Positions 16,929 to 25,127 of a stretch of DNA of 64,000 nucleotides are shown here, in pieces. Location: the NCBI GenBank assembly GCA_031973435.1, contig DALYDA010000001.1:1-64000 (forward strand), written 5' to 3'. This DNA comes from HK-STAS-PATE-34 sp031973435. GTDB taxonomy: Bacteria; Patescibacteriota; Minisyncoccia; Phycocordibacterales; UBA9973. The notes under the pieces were generated by a model. The model saw only the letters and a program-made list of their open reading frames with translations. It did no database searches and had not been told where the DNA came from. Each line of letters starts with the position of its first letter. The first letter of the stretch is position 1. Both the position numbers and the translations under genes were made by a program.

Positions 16929-18140
16929 ATGAAATTTCATTACAAAGGAAAAAATAAAGATGGGACAAGTACAGAAGGGACTAAAGAGTCTCCGGATAAG
17001 TTTTCTTTGGCGAAAGAACTGAGAGAGCAGGGTGTGGTAGTAATAGAACTCAAAGAAATAAAACAGAAAGGTTCGTTTTCCATAAAATCTATTTCTTTTT
17101 TTGAAAAAATATCTATTTCAGAAAAAATACTCTTTACTCGCAATCTCTCCGGTATGATAACAGCAGGTCTCTCTCTTGCACGAGCATTGCAAGTATTAGA
17201 AAAACAAACAAAAAACAAAAAGTTAAAAACTGTTTTAACATCTTTGTCGGCTGAAATAAACCAAGGAGGTAATCTCTCGAGCGGAATGGCAAAGTTCCCA
17301 GATGTTTTTTCTACCTTGTTTGTATCTATGGTAAAGGCAGGAGAGGAGTCTGGATCACTTTCTGCTTCACTCAAGGAAGTAGGGGTAAACCTAGAAAAGA
17401 CATATGAACTCAGAAAGAAAGTGAAGGGAGCGATGACATACCCGTCTATTATAGTAGGTGCAATAGTTATTATCGGAGTACTTATGATGATATATGTGGT
17501 CCCGACTCTTACAAAGACGTTTGGAGAACTGGGTATAGACTTACCTCCTACAACAAAGTTCATTATATTTATGAGTGAATCACTGAAGAATCACATATTG
17601 ATAATAATAGTTTTGTTTGTAGCTATGGTGGTAGGGCTTAAGTTTCTTCTAAAGACGAAGAAATTTCGAGACATCTTCGATTCTTTCGTGTTGAAACTTC
17701 CAGTTATAGGTCAGATTGTAAAGGAGATCAACTCAGCAAGAACTGCAAGAACGCTCTCGTCACTTTTGATGGCAGGAGTCTCTGTAACAAAGTCTCTAGA
17801 TATCTCAAAGGACGTCATCCAAAACGGAAAGTACAAAGCAGTGCTTGAGAAAGCTGTAAAAGACGTAGAGAAAGGTGTAGCACTTTCTAGTGTATTTAAA
17901 GAAAGAGTAGACTTGTATCCTGTTATGGTAGGAGAGATGATGGAAGTTGGAGAAGAAACAGGAAAGTTTACGGATATGCTAGTTGATATAGCGAAGTTCT
18001 ATGAAGAAGAAGTCGACAGTAAGACAAAAAACCTGTCGACCATAATAGAACCAGTGCTAATGGTATTCATCGGAGGTGCCGTAGGATTCTTTGCACTCTC
18101 TATGATTACTCCTATGTATTCTATCTTGGATACAATCTAA
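16929..18140 (+). CDS. pilC: Type IV pilus inner-membrane platform protein PilC (GspF family)
   Basis: Inner-membrane platform coupling the PilB motor to pilin assembly, 403 residues. Two GspF repeats are visible: the first begins KILFTRNLSGMITAGLSLARALQVL (about 75-98), the second FRDIFDSFVLKLPVIGQIVKEIN and later ARTLSSLLMAGVSVTKSL. Three hydrophobic helices occur near 180-200, 220-245 and at the C-terminus (about 375-395). It carries the short N-terminal FHYKGKNKDG segment typical of the family. Confidence 0.93.
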   Translation: MKFHYKGKNKDGTSTEGTKESPDKFSLAKELREQGVVVIELKEIKQKGSFSIKSISFFEKISISEKILFTRNLSGMITAGLSLARALQVLEKQTKNKKLKTVLTSLSAEINQGGNLSSGMAKFPDVFSTLFVSMVKAGEESGSLSASLKEVGVNLEKTYELRKKVKGAMTYPSIIVGAIVIIGVLMMIYVVPTLTKTFGELGIDLPPTTKFIIFMSESLKNHILIIIVLFVAMVVGLKFLLKTKKFRDIFDSFVLKLPVIGQIVKEINSARTARTLSSLLMAGVSVTKSLDISKDVIQNGKYKAVLEKAVKDVEKGVALSSVFKERVDLYPVMVGEMMEVGEETGKFTDMLVDIAKFYEEEVDSKTKNLSTIIEPVLMVFIGGAVGFFALSMITPMYSILDTI

Positions 18141-18213
18141 ATTTGATTTATAAAATCAGTTCGATTTTTAAAGAAAATACATATTTTTGCGTTACAATTT
18201 TTGTACTTTAGGA

Positions 18214-18219
18214 TACAAT
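18214..18219 (+). promoter_or_regulatory. -10 box of the first pseudopilin gene
   Basis: TACAAT ends 7 nt before the ATG at 18227, so the mRNA is predicted to start at or one base before the start codon. It has the same geometry as several other genes here. Confidence 0.6.
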
Positions 18220-18226
18220 ATATCGT

Positions 18227-20053
18227 ATGTGGTCTGCCAACAAAAAAATAAGTAGATCTTTGAGATACAAAAGAGGTACAACTTTTATGGAAACTATAAT
18301 CGCAGTTTCTTTTTTTGTTGGTGTATCTTTGGCACTGTATGGGGTATATGGAAAGATTATAGAAATGACAAGAACGATAAGACTCCGTGAACTTATCGCA
18401 ACTGTAGCCAATGAGCAAATAGAAATAATTAGAAACTTACCGTATTCAGATGTAGGTACAATTGCTGGGGTACCAAACGGTGTAGTCCCTCCAGTTCAAG
18501 ATTTGGTAAGGCAAGGTTATACATTTAGAGTTGATACTTATATTAGAAATATTGACCAAACTTATGATGGAGTTTTGGGAGGTTTGCCAAATGATCTTTC
18601 TCCTGCAGATAATAAACTCGTGGAAATAAAAGTCAGATGTGATACATGTAGTATCTCTGATTATCAAACTTTCACCACTACAGTTGCTCCAAAAAATCTT
18701 GAAACGTCTTCTACAAACGGAGCACTTTTTGTATATGTTATAGATGCAAGCGGACAGCCAGTTTCTGGTGCAAATCTCTATATCGATAATGTATTGGTGG
18801 ATCCAGAGGTTCATATAAATGACAATACAAACGCGAGTGGTGTGCTTCAAATCGTTGACACTCTTCCTTCTGTAGAAAGTTATGAGATAACGGCGAATAA
18901 AAGTGGATACACACAAGACATGACATATTCGTCAGCGGACCTATCTGGTTCTGTCCCTGTGTTGCCCCACATGAGCGTTGCCGTACAACAAATCAGTCAG
19001 GTTACTTTGGTGATAGACAAAGTTAGTAGTACCGATGTTACAACAGTGGACTCTCAGTGTAACGTAGTGCCAAATTTTGAATTTAATATGACTGGTACCA
19101 AAAAAATAGGCACATCCCCTGATGTATACAAATATTCTGAGGATCTAACAACCGGAGGATCAGGCTCTCTTTCTCTAGATGATCTTGAGTGGGACACTTA
19201 CACGATAACTCCGATAGACAATATATATGATCTCATAGGATCAAATCCTCTTTTGCAATTTACGCTCTCCCCCAATAGTTCCCAAAATCTACAGTTAGTG
19301 GTTGCACCTGTAGAAGCAAGAACATTACTAGTCACAGTAAAAGATTCTAGTACTGGACTACCCCTCNNNNNNNNNNACGCAACAGTCACTCTTTCCACTG
19401 GTGGAAGTGATATTGATGAGAAAACAACTGGTAGGGGGTCTTTTACTCAAACAGATTGGTCAGGAAGTAGTGCAGTAGAAGCATTTGTTCCGGGTAGTGA
19501 TGACTATTTTGATACAGATGGCAATCTAGAAACATCTTCACCTGACGGAGAACTAAAGTTGGAATATCTTGCTGGAGAGTACGCGGATTCTGGGTATATT
19601 ACTTCTTCAACATTCGATACTGGGTCGGCTAGTAACTTTTACGACCTAGTTTGGGGTCCAACGGATCAAGCCATAGAGGTTGGTGTCGACAGTGTGAAGT
19701 TTCAAGTTGCTTCAAATAATGACAATTTGGTTTGGAATTTTGTCGGACCAGATGGCACAAATGCTACATACTACACTCTTGGAAACCAAACACTATCTAG
19801 TGTGCACAACGGAAATAGATACTTGAGAATAAGAACATATCTTTCGACTGAAGACACATCATTGTCTCCAAATATTTCTGATGTATCGTTTACATACACT
19901 GCATCATGTACACCACCTGGACAGGTTGCATTCCAAGATCTAGGTGCCGGCACTCACACTGTTACTGTTTCCAAGGATGGTTACAATACGGCATTTTCAC
20001 CTATCGACATGTCTTTGTCATGGCAACAAATAGAATTTTCATTGTCACAATAA
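18227..20053 (+). CDS. Type IV pseudopilin-like protein with large extracellular region (PilV-like position)
   Basis: A 608-codon gene interrupted by a 10-base gap of N in the frame. A short basic leader (MWSANKKISRSLRYKRG) precedes TTFMETIIAVSFFVGVSLAL, with Glu at about the +5 position expected after prepilin peptidase cleavage. The rest is large for a pseudopilin: a carboxypeptidase-regulatory/PEGA-like repeat near 170-225 (GALFVYVIDASGQPVSGANL), a second near 350-420 across the gap, and a beta-rich C-terminus with TSSTFDTGSASNFYDLVW and a last PEGA-like unit AGTHTVTVSKDGYNTAF. It is probably a pilus-tip protein. The two following genes start 4 and 2 nt after the preceding stop. Confidence 0.75.
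   Translation: MWSANKKISRSLRYKRGTTFMETIIAVSFFVGVSLALYGVYGKIIEMTRTIRLRELIATVANEQIEIIRNLPYSDVGTIAGVPNGVVPPVQDLVRQGYTFRVDTYIRNIDQTYDGVLGGLPNDLSPADNKLVEIKVRCDTCSISDYQTFTTTVAPKNLETSSTNGALFVYVIDASGQPVSGANLYIDNVLVDPEVHINDNTNASGVLQIVDTLPSVESYEITANKSGYTQDMTYSSADLSGSVPVLPHMSVAVQQISQVTLVIDKVSSTDVTTVDSQCNVVPNFEFNMTGTKKIGTSPDVYKYSEDLTTGGSGSLSLDDLEWDTYTITPIDNIYDLIGSNPLLQFTLSPNSSQNLQLVVAPVEARTLLVTVKDSSTGLPLXXXXATVTLSTGGSDIDEKTTGRGSFTQTDWSGSSAVEAFVPGSDDYFDTDGNLETSSPDGELKLEYLAGEYADSGYITSSTFDTGSASNFYDLVWGPTDQAIEVGVDSVKFQVASNNDNLVWNFVGPDGTNATYYTLGNQTLSSVHNGNRYLRIRTYLSTEDTSLSPNISDVSFTYTASCTPPGQVAFQDLGAGTHTVTVSKDGYNTAFSPIDMSLSWQQIEFSLSQ
19367..19376. other. Assembly gap (10 N)
   Basis: Ten consecutive N inside the pseudopilin gene. 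Being exactly 10 it is likely a scaffolding placeholder, so the true length and frame here are uncertain. The reading frame happens to stay open across it. Confidence 0.95.
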
Positions 20054-20056
20054 TGT

Positions 20057-20668
20057 ATGAATACTTCTCAGTCTAAAACTCAAAAAGGGTTCACATTGGT
20101 TGAAATAATAATCACTGTTGCTATTACTGGTTTGGTTGTGGCCGCGATCGGATCTTTTCAAGCTAATATTTTTTCTTACTCACGAAATTTTTCTTCCAGT
20201 CTCTCTGCTGCTGATGATGCAAGAAGAGTACTCAGGCCTTTTTCAAATGAAGTAAGAAGCGCTGCACCATCAACTCTCGGTGCATATCCTATAGAGGAAG
20301 CAACTAGCACTTCGTTCATCTTCTTTGCAGATACTGATAATGATGGAGTAGAGGAAAGGATAAGATATTTTCTTGAGGAGAATGTTTTTAAGAAAGGTAC
20401 TATAGTTCCATCTGGCAATCCTTATGTTTATGATGAAGATGACGAGAGTATTGTTACAATGGTAAATGATGTCACAAGCTCGACTGTTTTTTCATATTTT
20501 GATACGTATTATGATGGCACAACTGAAGCTTTGGTTGAACCTATATCAGTCCTTCAGATAAGACTGATTAAAATAAGTTTGACCATAGACAAAGATCCAA
20601 ACGAAGTTCCTCCACCATTTACTGTAACAACACAAGTATCTTTTAGAAATCTCAAAGATAACCTTTAA
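20057..20668 (+). CDS. Type IV pseudopilin (PilW-like position)
   Basis: A 203-residue protein with a textbook prepilin N-terminus: short polar leader, then KGFTLVEIIITVAITGLVVA (about 11-30), where cleavage after Gly leaves N-methylatable Phe and Glu at +5. The globular part is beta-rich with FADTDNDGVEERIRYFL. It starts 4 nt after the preceding pseudopilin gene and ends 2 nt before the next. It likely forms part of the minor-pilin priming complex of the pilus encoded by pilB and pilC. Confidence 0.85.
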   Translation: MNTSQSKTQKGFTLVEIIITVAITGLVVAAIGSFQANIFSYSRNFSSSLSAADDARRVLRPFSNEVRSAAPSTLGAYPIEEATSTSFIFFADTDNDGVEERIRYFLEENVFKKGTIVPSGNPYVYDEDDESIVTMVNDVTSSTVFSYFDTYYDGTTEALVEPISVLQIRLIKISLTIDKDPNEVPPPFTVTTQVSFRNLKDNL

Positions 20669-20669
20669 A

Positions 20670-22175
20670 ATGATGTACAAATTTTCAAACCATCATAATA
20701 CTAAATCCAAAGGCTCACTTTTGCTCGGTGTTATATTTTTTTCTGCTATAGGGATCACACTTGTATCTGCTTTTGTAGGATGGTCTGTAACTTTGTATAA
20801 AACATCAAGAACAGTGCTTCAAAGAGAGCAAGCGTTTATGATCGCAGAGGCAGGTATAGACTATTATCGTTGGCACTTGGCACATGACCAAGATGATTTC
20901 CAAGATGGAACAGGCCAGCCAGGTCCGTATGTCCATGATTTTGAGGACAAAGATGGAGTAGTGATTGGGAGTTTCAGTTTGGATATTACGCCTCCAGATG
21001 TTGGATCTACGGTGGTTACTATTACTTCTACTGGAACTGTATTAGCAGATCCTACTATTTCAAGAACAATAGAATCGAGGCTTGCTATTCCATCTTTTGC
21101 AAAATGGGCAGTTGTCGCAAATGCTGACATGCGTTTTGGAGAAGGGACTGAAATGTATGGACCTGTGCACTCTAACGGAGGCATAAGATTCGACGGGATT
21201 GCTCACAATGTCGTAACTAGTTCACAAACATCATACGATGATCCTGACCATGACGAGAGTGGCGCTGACACAATGGAGCACGGAGTGCATACTCATGTTA
21301 GACCACCTCCTGCAACTGGGTCATATACTTCAGCAGTTTCAGCAGAGGCTCCACCAAACCCAGTAGCTGTCAGAAATGATATTTTTTCTGCTGGTAGAGA
21401 AGTATCAGTTCCTACCGTAGATTTTGTAGGGATTACAAGTGATTTGGCTCAAATAAAAACAGATGCTCAGGCAAGTGGGCACTATGTAGCATCATCAGGA
21501 TCACAGGGATATAGAATACTTTTCAAGACAAATGATACATACGATTTATACAGAGTAACTAGACTTCAGTCTCAGGGATCTTGCAATGCGCCATCATCAG
21601 GAACAAGCGGTCAAACGGGTTGGGGTACATGGAGCATAAGATCATCCGGAGGGCAGACACTTCTCGGAACATATGCGATACCCTCAAACGGACTTATTTT
21701 TGTCGAGGATCATGTTTGGGTGGAGGGACAGATAAACACTGCTCGAGTAACTGTTGCCGCTGGAGCTTTTCCTGACAATGTTTCAACAAGGAAAAGTATT
21801 ACGATAAACAACGACCTTTTGTATACCAATTATGATGGGACTGATGTTATCTCTCTCATATCACAAAACAATATAAATGTCGGGATGGTCTCGGATACAA
21901 ATCTGAGAATAGACGCTGCTATGATAGCGCAAAATGGTAGAGCAGGAAGGTATTATTATGGCTCTTCTTGTTCTCCGTATCACAACAGAAGCTCTATCAC
22001 TTTGTATGGGATGATAGGGACCAACCAAAGATACGGATTTGCATATACGGATGATACTGGCTATGCAGATAGGTATATTACTTACGATTCAAATTTGTTG
22101 TATTCTCCACCACCATCTTTCCCTCTGACCTCAGATGCATACACAACTATTTCTTGGAGGGAGGTAAAAGAATAA
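20670..22175 (+). CDS. PilX-like pilus-associated protein
   Basis: A 501-residue protein with an N-terminal hydrophobic helix (SLLLGVIFFSAIGITLVSAFVGW, about 15-37) followed by QREQAFMIAEAGIDYYRWHL, a pattern typical of PilX N-terminal domains where AEAG recurs. The long remainder is extracellular and beta-rich, containing VHSNGGIRFDG and LIFVEDHVWVEGQINTARVT, reminiscent of right-handed beta-helix repeats. It lacks the GFTLxE prepilin motif. As the last gene of the pseudopilin run it may act at the pilus tip. Confidence 0.75.
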   Translation: MMYKFSNHHNTKSKGSLLLGVIFFSAIGITLVSAFVGWSVTLYKTSRTVLQREQAFMIAEAGIDYYRWHLAHDQDDFQDGTGQPGPYVHDFEDKDGVVIGSFSLDITPPDVGSTVVTITSTGTVLADPTISRTIESRLAIPSFAKWAVVANADMRFGEGTEMYGPVHSNGGIRFDGIAHNVVTSSQTSYDDPDHDESGADTMEHGVHTHVRPPPATGSYTSAVSAEAPPNPVAVRNDIFSAGREVSVPTVDFVGITSDLAQIKTDAQASGHYVASSGSQGYRILFKTNDTYDLYRVTRLQSQGSCNAPSSGTSGQTGWGTWSIRSSGGQTLLGTYAIPSNGLIFVEDHVWVEGQINTARVTVAAGAFPDNVSTRKSITINNDLLYTNYDGTDVISLISQNNINVGMVSDTNLRIDAAMIAQNGRAGRYYYGSSCSPYHNRSSITLYGMIGTNQRYGFAYTDDTGYADRYITYDSNLLYSPPPSFPLTSDAYTTISWREVKE

Positions 22176-22216
22176 CACTACTGTGTCCTAGTTCGGGACT
22201 TCACATCTGACTTATT

Positions 22217-22244
22217 TTGGAAAAAGTAAGTGTGGAGGTATACT
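22217..22244 (+). promoter_or_regulatory. Promoter of tpiA-pgk, predicted leaderless
   Basis: TTGGAA (22217-22222) and TATACT (22239-22244) with 16 nt spacing. The -10 ends 7 nt before the tpiA ATG. Confidence 0.6.
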
Positions 22245-22251
22245 CATATAT

Positions 22252-23040
22252 ATGAACGAAAGATATGTAGTAGCAAACTGGAAACTAAATCCGGTTAAAT
22301 GGAAAGATGCAAAGGGTAATCTCACAACTTTGCAGAAAAAGTTATCGAAATCCAAAATAAAAAGAACAAAGATACTTATTGCACCGCCTGCAATATATTT
22401 TAGAGATATTCTCGATCTTAGTATTTCAAAGTTTGATCTTTGTGCTCAAGATGTATATTTTGAAAATAGTGGTCCTCATACAGGACGTATAAGTGCGCAG
22501 ATGTTTAGTGAATACAAAGCAAAATACGCCATTGTCGGACACTCAGACATGAGAGAAGCAGGAGATACTCTTGAGGTTGTAAACAAAAAGATCCTTTCTT
22601 GTCTAAAGATTGGTATTGTCCCGATAGTTTGTATAGGGGAAAAGGAAAAAGACAACAACGGATTTTACCTGAAAAAAATATCCGACCAGATAACTACGGC
22701 ACTTGCAGGAGTATCAAAAAAAGATATCGCAAATGTCATCCTGACTTATGAGCCAGTTTGGGCGATCAGCAACAAAGAGCAAAGAGAAGCAACAGCAGAA
22801 GAAGTTGCAGAGGCAGTTATCTTCATAAGACGAATCATTTCTGATATGTATGATGAAAAAATAGCTCGCATGATGCCAATACTCTATGGAGGATCAGTGG
22901 ACGATGGTGATGCACCGAGATTTGTCGAAAATACTGACGTCGTAGGTTTCTTGGTAGGGCGTGCAAGTCTAGATCCAGAAAAGTTTTCAAAGATTATACA
23001 AGAAACAGATAGTGCAAAAAGACCAAATGAAAACAATTAG
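22252..23040 (+). CDS. tpiA: Triosephosphate isomerase
   Basis: Interconverts dihydroxyacetone phosphate and glyceraldehyde 3-phosphate; 262 residues, close to the usual 250. Catalytic motifs: NWKLN (Asn9, Lys11), the His in YAIVGHSDMRE (about residue 96; most enzymes have GHSERR, so this loop is variant), the catalytic Glu in LTYEPVWAIS (about 166), and the phosphate-binding YGGSV. Its 3' end overlaps the likely pgk start by 14 nt, so the two glycolytic genes are translationally coupled. Confidence 0.94.
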   Translation: MNERYVVANWKLNPVKWKDAKGNLTTLQKKLSKSKIKRTKILIAPPAIYFRDILDLSISKFDLCAQDVYFENSGPHTGRISAQMFSEYKAKYAIVGHSDMREAGDTLEVVNKKILSCLKIGIVPIVCIGEKEKDNNGFYLKKISDQITTALAGVSKKDIANVILTYEPVWAISNKEQREATAEEVAEAVIFIRRIISDMYDEKIARMMPILYGGSVDDGDAPRFVENTDVVGFLVGRASLDPEKFSKIIQETDSAKRPNENN

Positions 23041-24145
23041 AGAACTCAAAAATATAAAAGGAAAAAGAGTATTACTACGAGTAGACCTAAACACTCCGAT
23101 CAAAAATGGAAAGGTCATAGATACTTTGCGCATAGAAAAGGCGATTCCAACTATAGAGTTCCTTTTGAAAAAGGGAGCGAGTGTTGTGCTCGTTTCACAT
23201 TCAGATTTGCAAAATGATAAACAAACACTTCTTCCAGCATCTAAGGTGCTTTCAAAGAAAATAAAACACAGATTTGTCACAGGCTCTATCCCAGAGAGCG
23301 TATCTCTTTCGAAATGTGAAGTTGTTCTGCTTGAAAACCTGAGAATAAACAAAGGAGAAATGACAAACGACGATAACTTTGCAAAAAAGCTGGCTTCACT
23401 TGCGGACATATATGTAAATGACGCGTTTTCAGTTTCACACAGAGAACATGCATCTATTGTGGGAGTTCCGAAGTACTTGCCGTCTGCCATAGGTTTGCAA
23501 TTCGAAAAAGAGATAAAAAATCTATCTGCTCTTTTGAACAAACCAAAGACTCCATTTCTCTCGATTGTTGCTGGGGCGAAATTTAGTACCAAGTTACCTC
23601 TTATAAAAAGATTTCTAGAAACATCAGATTCTGTTTTTGTTGGTGGTGCACTAGCAAACAACTTCCTGAAGGACAGAGGGTTGGAAGTTGGGAATTCTCT
23701 AGTTGAAAAAGGTTTTGATCTAAAAAGTATTTTAAACAATGAAAAGATCATACTTCCTATAGATGCTCTGGTATCTAGGAAAGGAAAGAATATGATTTGT
23801 GAAATAAGCAAAATAGAAAAAGGAGATATGATAGTCGACGTAGGACCAAAGACAATAAAACTTCTATCTGCATACATTGCTCGTGCAAAAACTGTTCTTT
23901 GGAACGGTCCACTTGGTAAGTATGAGATAAAAGGAGGCGAAATAGGGACAAAGAAGGTTCTGACTGCGTTGGCAAAAAATACAAAATGCTTTTCTGTTAT
24001 TGGTGGTGGAGACATAACTGCCGTTGCAAGTAAAAGCATAGAAAAGAAACTTTCTTTCGTTTCAACTGGAGGGGGCGCAACACTGGAGTATCTGTCGCAC
24101 GGGACACTTGTTGGGATAGAGGCTATAGAAAAATCTGGAAAATAA
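23027..24145 (+). CDS. pgk: Phosphoglycerate kinase
   Basis: Makes ATP from 1,3-bisphosphoglycerate; 372 residues, slightly short of the usual ~390. N-domain: KRVLLRVDLNTPIKNGKVID with the substrate-binding RVDLN, then LVSHSD and ENLR. Middle: VNDAFSVSHREHASIVGVP. Nucleotide domain: VWNGPLGKYE-like LWNGPLGKYEIKG and VIGGGDITAVA. The ATG at 23027 is preferred over one 15 nt upstream because it leaves the canonical short N-terminus; it overlaps tpiA. In-frame translation ends at a terminator. Confidence 0.94.
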   Translation: MKTIRELKNIKGKRVLLRVDLNTPIKNGKVIDTLRIEKAIPTIEFLLKKGASVVLVSHSDLQNDKQTLLPASKVLSKKIKHRFVTGSIPESVSLSKCEVVLLENLRINKGEMTNDDNFAKKLASLADIYVNDAFSVSHREHASIVGVPKYLPSAIGLQFEKEIKNLSALLNKPKTPFLSIVAGAKFSTKLPLIKRFLETSDSVFVGGALANNFLKDRGLEVGNSLVEKGFDLKSILNNEKIILPIDALVSRKGKNMICEISKIEKGDMIVDVGPKTIKLLSAYIARAKTVLWNGPLGKYEIKGGEIGTKKVLTALAKNTKCFSVIGGGDITAVASKSIEKKLSFVSTGGGATLEYLSHGTLVGIEAIEKSGK

Positions 24146-24146
24146 A

Positions 24147-24171
24147 AAAAACAGGTCTGACCTGTTTTTTA
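24147..24171. terminator. Terminator after pgk, usable on both strands
   Basis: ACAGGTC pairs with GACCTGT around a single base, flanked by A-run and T-run. It lies between pgk and the convergent gene at 24174. Confidence 0.85.
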
Positions 24172-24173
24172 TT

Positions 24174-24584
24174 TTATGCAAGTTTTTGGTTACACTCCTT
24201 TGCTATATTGAGTGTTTCCTTTAACGCATTGTGGATTTGGGAAATTTGCTTGTCTCCCAATCGAATACGTATCCTTTTGCCTTCATGTGTAAATTCTATC
24301 GCGTGCTCTTCGACCTTGAAGAAAGTTTCTTCAGTAGAAGAATTGATCTCATGATCAATCTTTCCGTCATTTCTGTTCCCGTAAGGATGGCCTACAACTC
24401 TTATGACCACATTCCAAGGGGAATCATATGATCTTCTGTGTGTCCATATAGAGAGAACATTTACAGTAAAAAATTTATTTTTGCCTGTAATTCCTCTTGT
24501 GTTTAGAGATATGTCGTAGGTAATTTTCATACCTATTCCGCGGGAGATTCTATCCTTTAGTGTATTTATTTTATAAGTAACCAT
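24174..24584 (-). CDS. Hypothetical protein
   Basis: A 136-residue protein of unknown family with several beta-rich segments (FFTVNVLSIWTHRRSY, WNVVIRVVGHPYG) and an amphipathic C-terminal helix (QISQIHNALKETLNIAKECN). A longer reading from 24632 is rejected because that codon lies in the -35 box of the promoter at 24604-24632; the first ATG after the predicted transcription start is at 24584 (MVTYKINTLKDRI). No signal peptide or catalytic motif is visible. Confidence 0.65.
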   Translation of the reverse strand: MVTYKINTLKDRISRGIGMKITYDISLNTRGITGKNKFFTVNVLSIWTHRRSYDSPWNVVIRVVGHPYGNRNDGKIDHEINSSTEETFFKVEEHAIEFTHEGKRIRIRLGDKQISQIHNALKETLNIAKECNQKLA

Positions 24585-24603
24585 TCTGAAAGAAATTTTC
24601 AAA

Positions 24604-24632
24604 ATACTAACTGTATTTAAGTATATTGTCAA
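24604..24632 (-). promoter_or_regulatory. Promoter of the hypothetical gene at 24174
   Basis: On the minus strand, TTGACA (24627-24632), a 17-nt spacer and TAGTAT (24604-24609). This promoter fixes the downstream start codon at 24584. Confidence 0.82.
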
Positions 24633-24636
24633 ATTA

Positions 24637-24662
24637 AAAAATCCGCTATAGGGCGGATTTTA
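24637..24662 (-). terminator. Terminator of the HIT-protein gene
   Basis: AATCCGC pairs with GCGGATT around a short loop; the A-run to its left gives the U-tract on the minus strand. It overlaps the last codons of the HIT gene. Confidence 0.75.
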
Positions 24663-25053
24663 TTTTTTCTGCAATTTCCTCTGCTTCACCTTCTAGGTAC
24701 GGATGACCTGGCCAGTGCTTGAGTCCATCGTTATCAAAACGAGGAATTATGTGTACATGGTAATGAAAAACTACCTGTCCGGCAGCTGTCTCATTGTTTT
24801 GACCAATATTTATTCCATCTGCACCTAAAACTTTCTTTACTGTTTTCGCGATCCCTTTTGTTTTAGACATAATTTCTCCAAGTAAAATGTCCGGAATCTC
24901 ATATAAGTTTTGATGGTGGCTTTTTGGAATTATTAAAGTATGCCCTTTGTTAATTGGATTGATGTCCAAAAATGCAAGAGTGTTTTCATCTTCATGAATT
25001 TTCGTGCATGGTATTTCTCCCTTTATAATTTTGCAAAAAATACAATTATCCAT
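24646..25053 (-). CDS. HIT family nucleotide-binding hydrolase
   Basis: A 135-residue histidine-triad protein, probably an adenosine-phosphoramidate or dinucleotide hydrolase. The zinc-type N-terminus CIFCKIIKGEIPCTKI and the triad motif FHYHVHIIPR (about residues 101-110, His-phi-His-phi-His) are clear. Start MDNCIFCKII at 25053 fits the family and the promoter at 25060-25088; a reading from 25134 would add 27 unrelated residues and lie upstream of that promoter. Confidence 0.9.
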   Translation of the reverse strand: MDNCIFCKIIKGEIPCTKIHEDENTLAFLDINPINKGHTLIIPKSHHQNLYEIPDILLGEIMSKTKGIAKTVKKVLGADGINIGQNNETAAGQVVFHYHVHIIPRFDNDGLKHWPGHPYLEGEAEEIAEKIKSAL

Positions 25054-25059
25054 ATACAA

Positions 25060-25088
25060 AGTATAGTACACCAAGTCACAGATACCAA
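25060..25088 (-). promoter_or_regulatory. Promoter of the HIT-protein gene, predicted leaderless
   Basis: On the minus strand, TTGGTA (25083-25088), 17 nt, TATACT (25060-25065), then 6 nt to the ATG at 25053. Confidence 0.7.
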
Positions 25089-25114
25089 AACCAAGCATTA
25101 TTTGCTTGTCATGA

Positions 25115-25120
25115 TACAAT
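25115..25120 (+). promoter_or_regulatory. Extended -10 box of recJ, predicted leaderless
   Basis: TACAAT with upstream TGA (TGATACAAT) ends 7 nt before the recJ ATG at 25128. It is divergent from the HIT promoter, with only about 25 nt between the two -35 regions. Confidence 0.6.
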
Positions 25121-25127
25121 CTCTTGT

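Noticed and set aside
24585..24632. Longer start for the hypothetical minus-strand gene
   Set aside because: The upstream ATG falls in the -35 box of a strong promoter, so it would not be transcribed.
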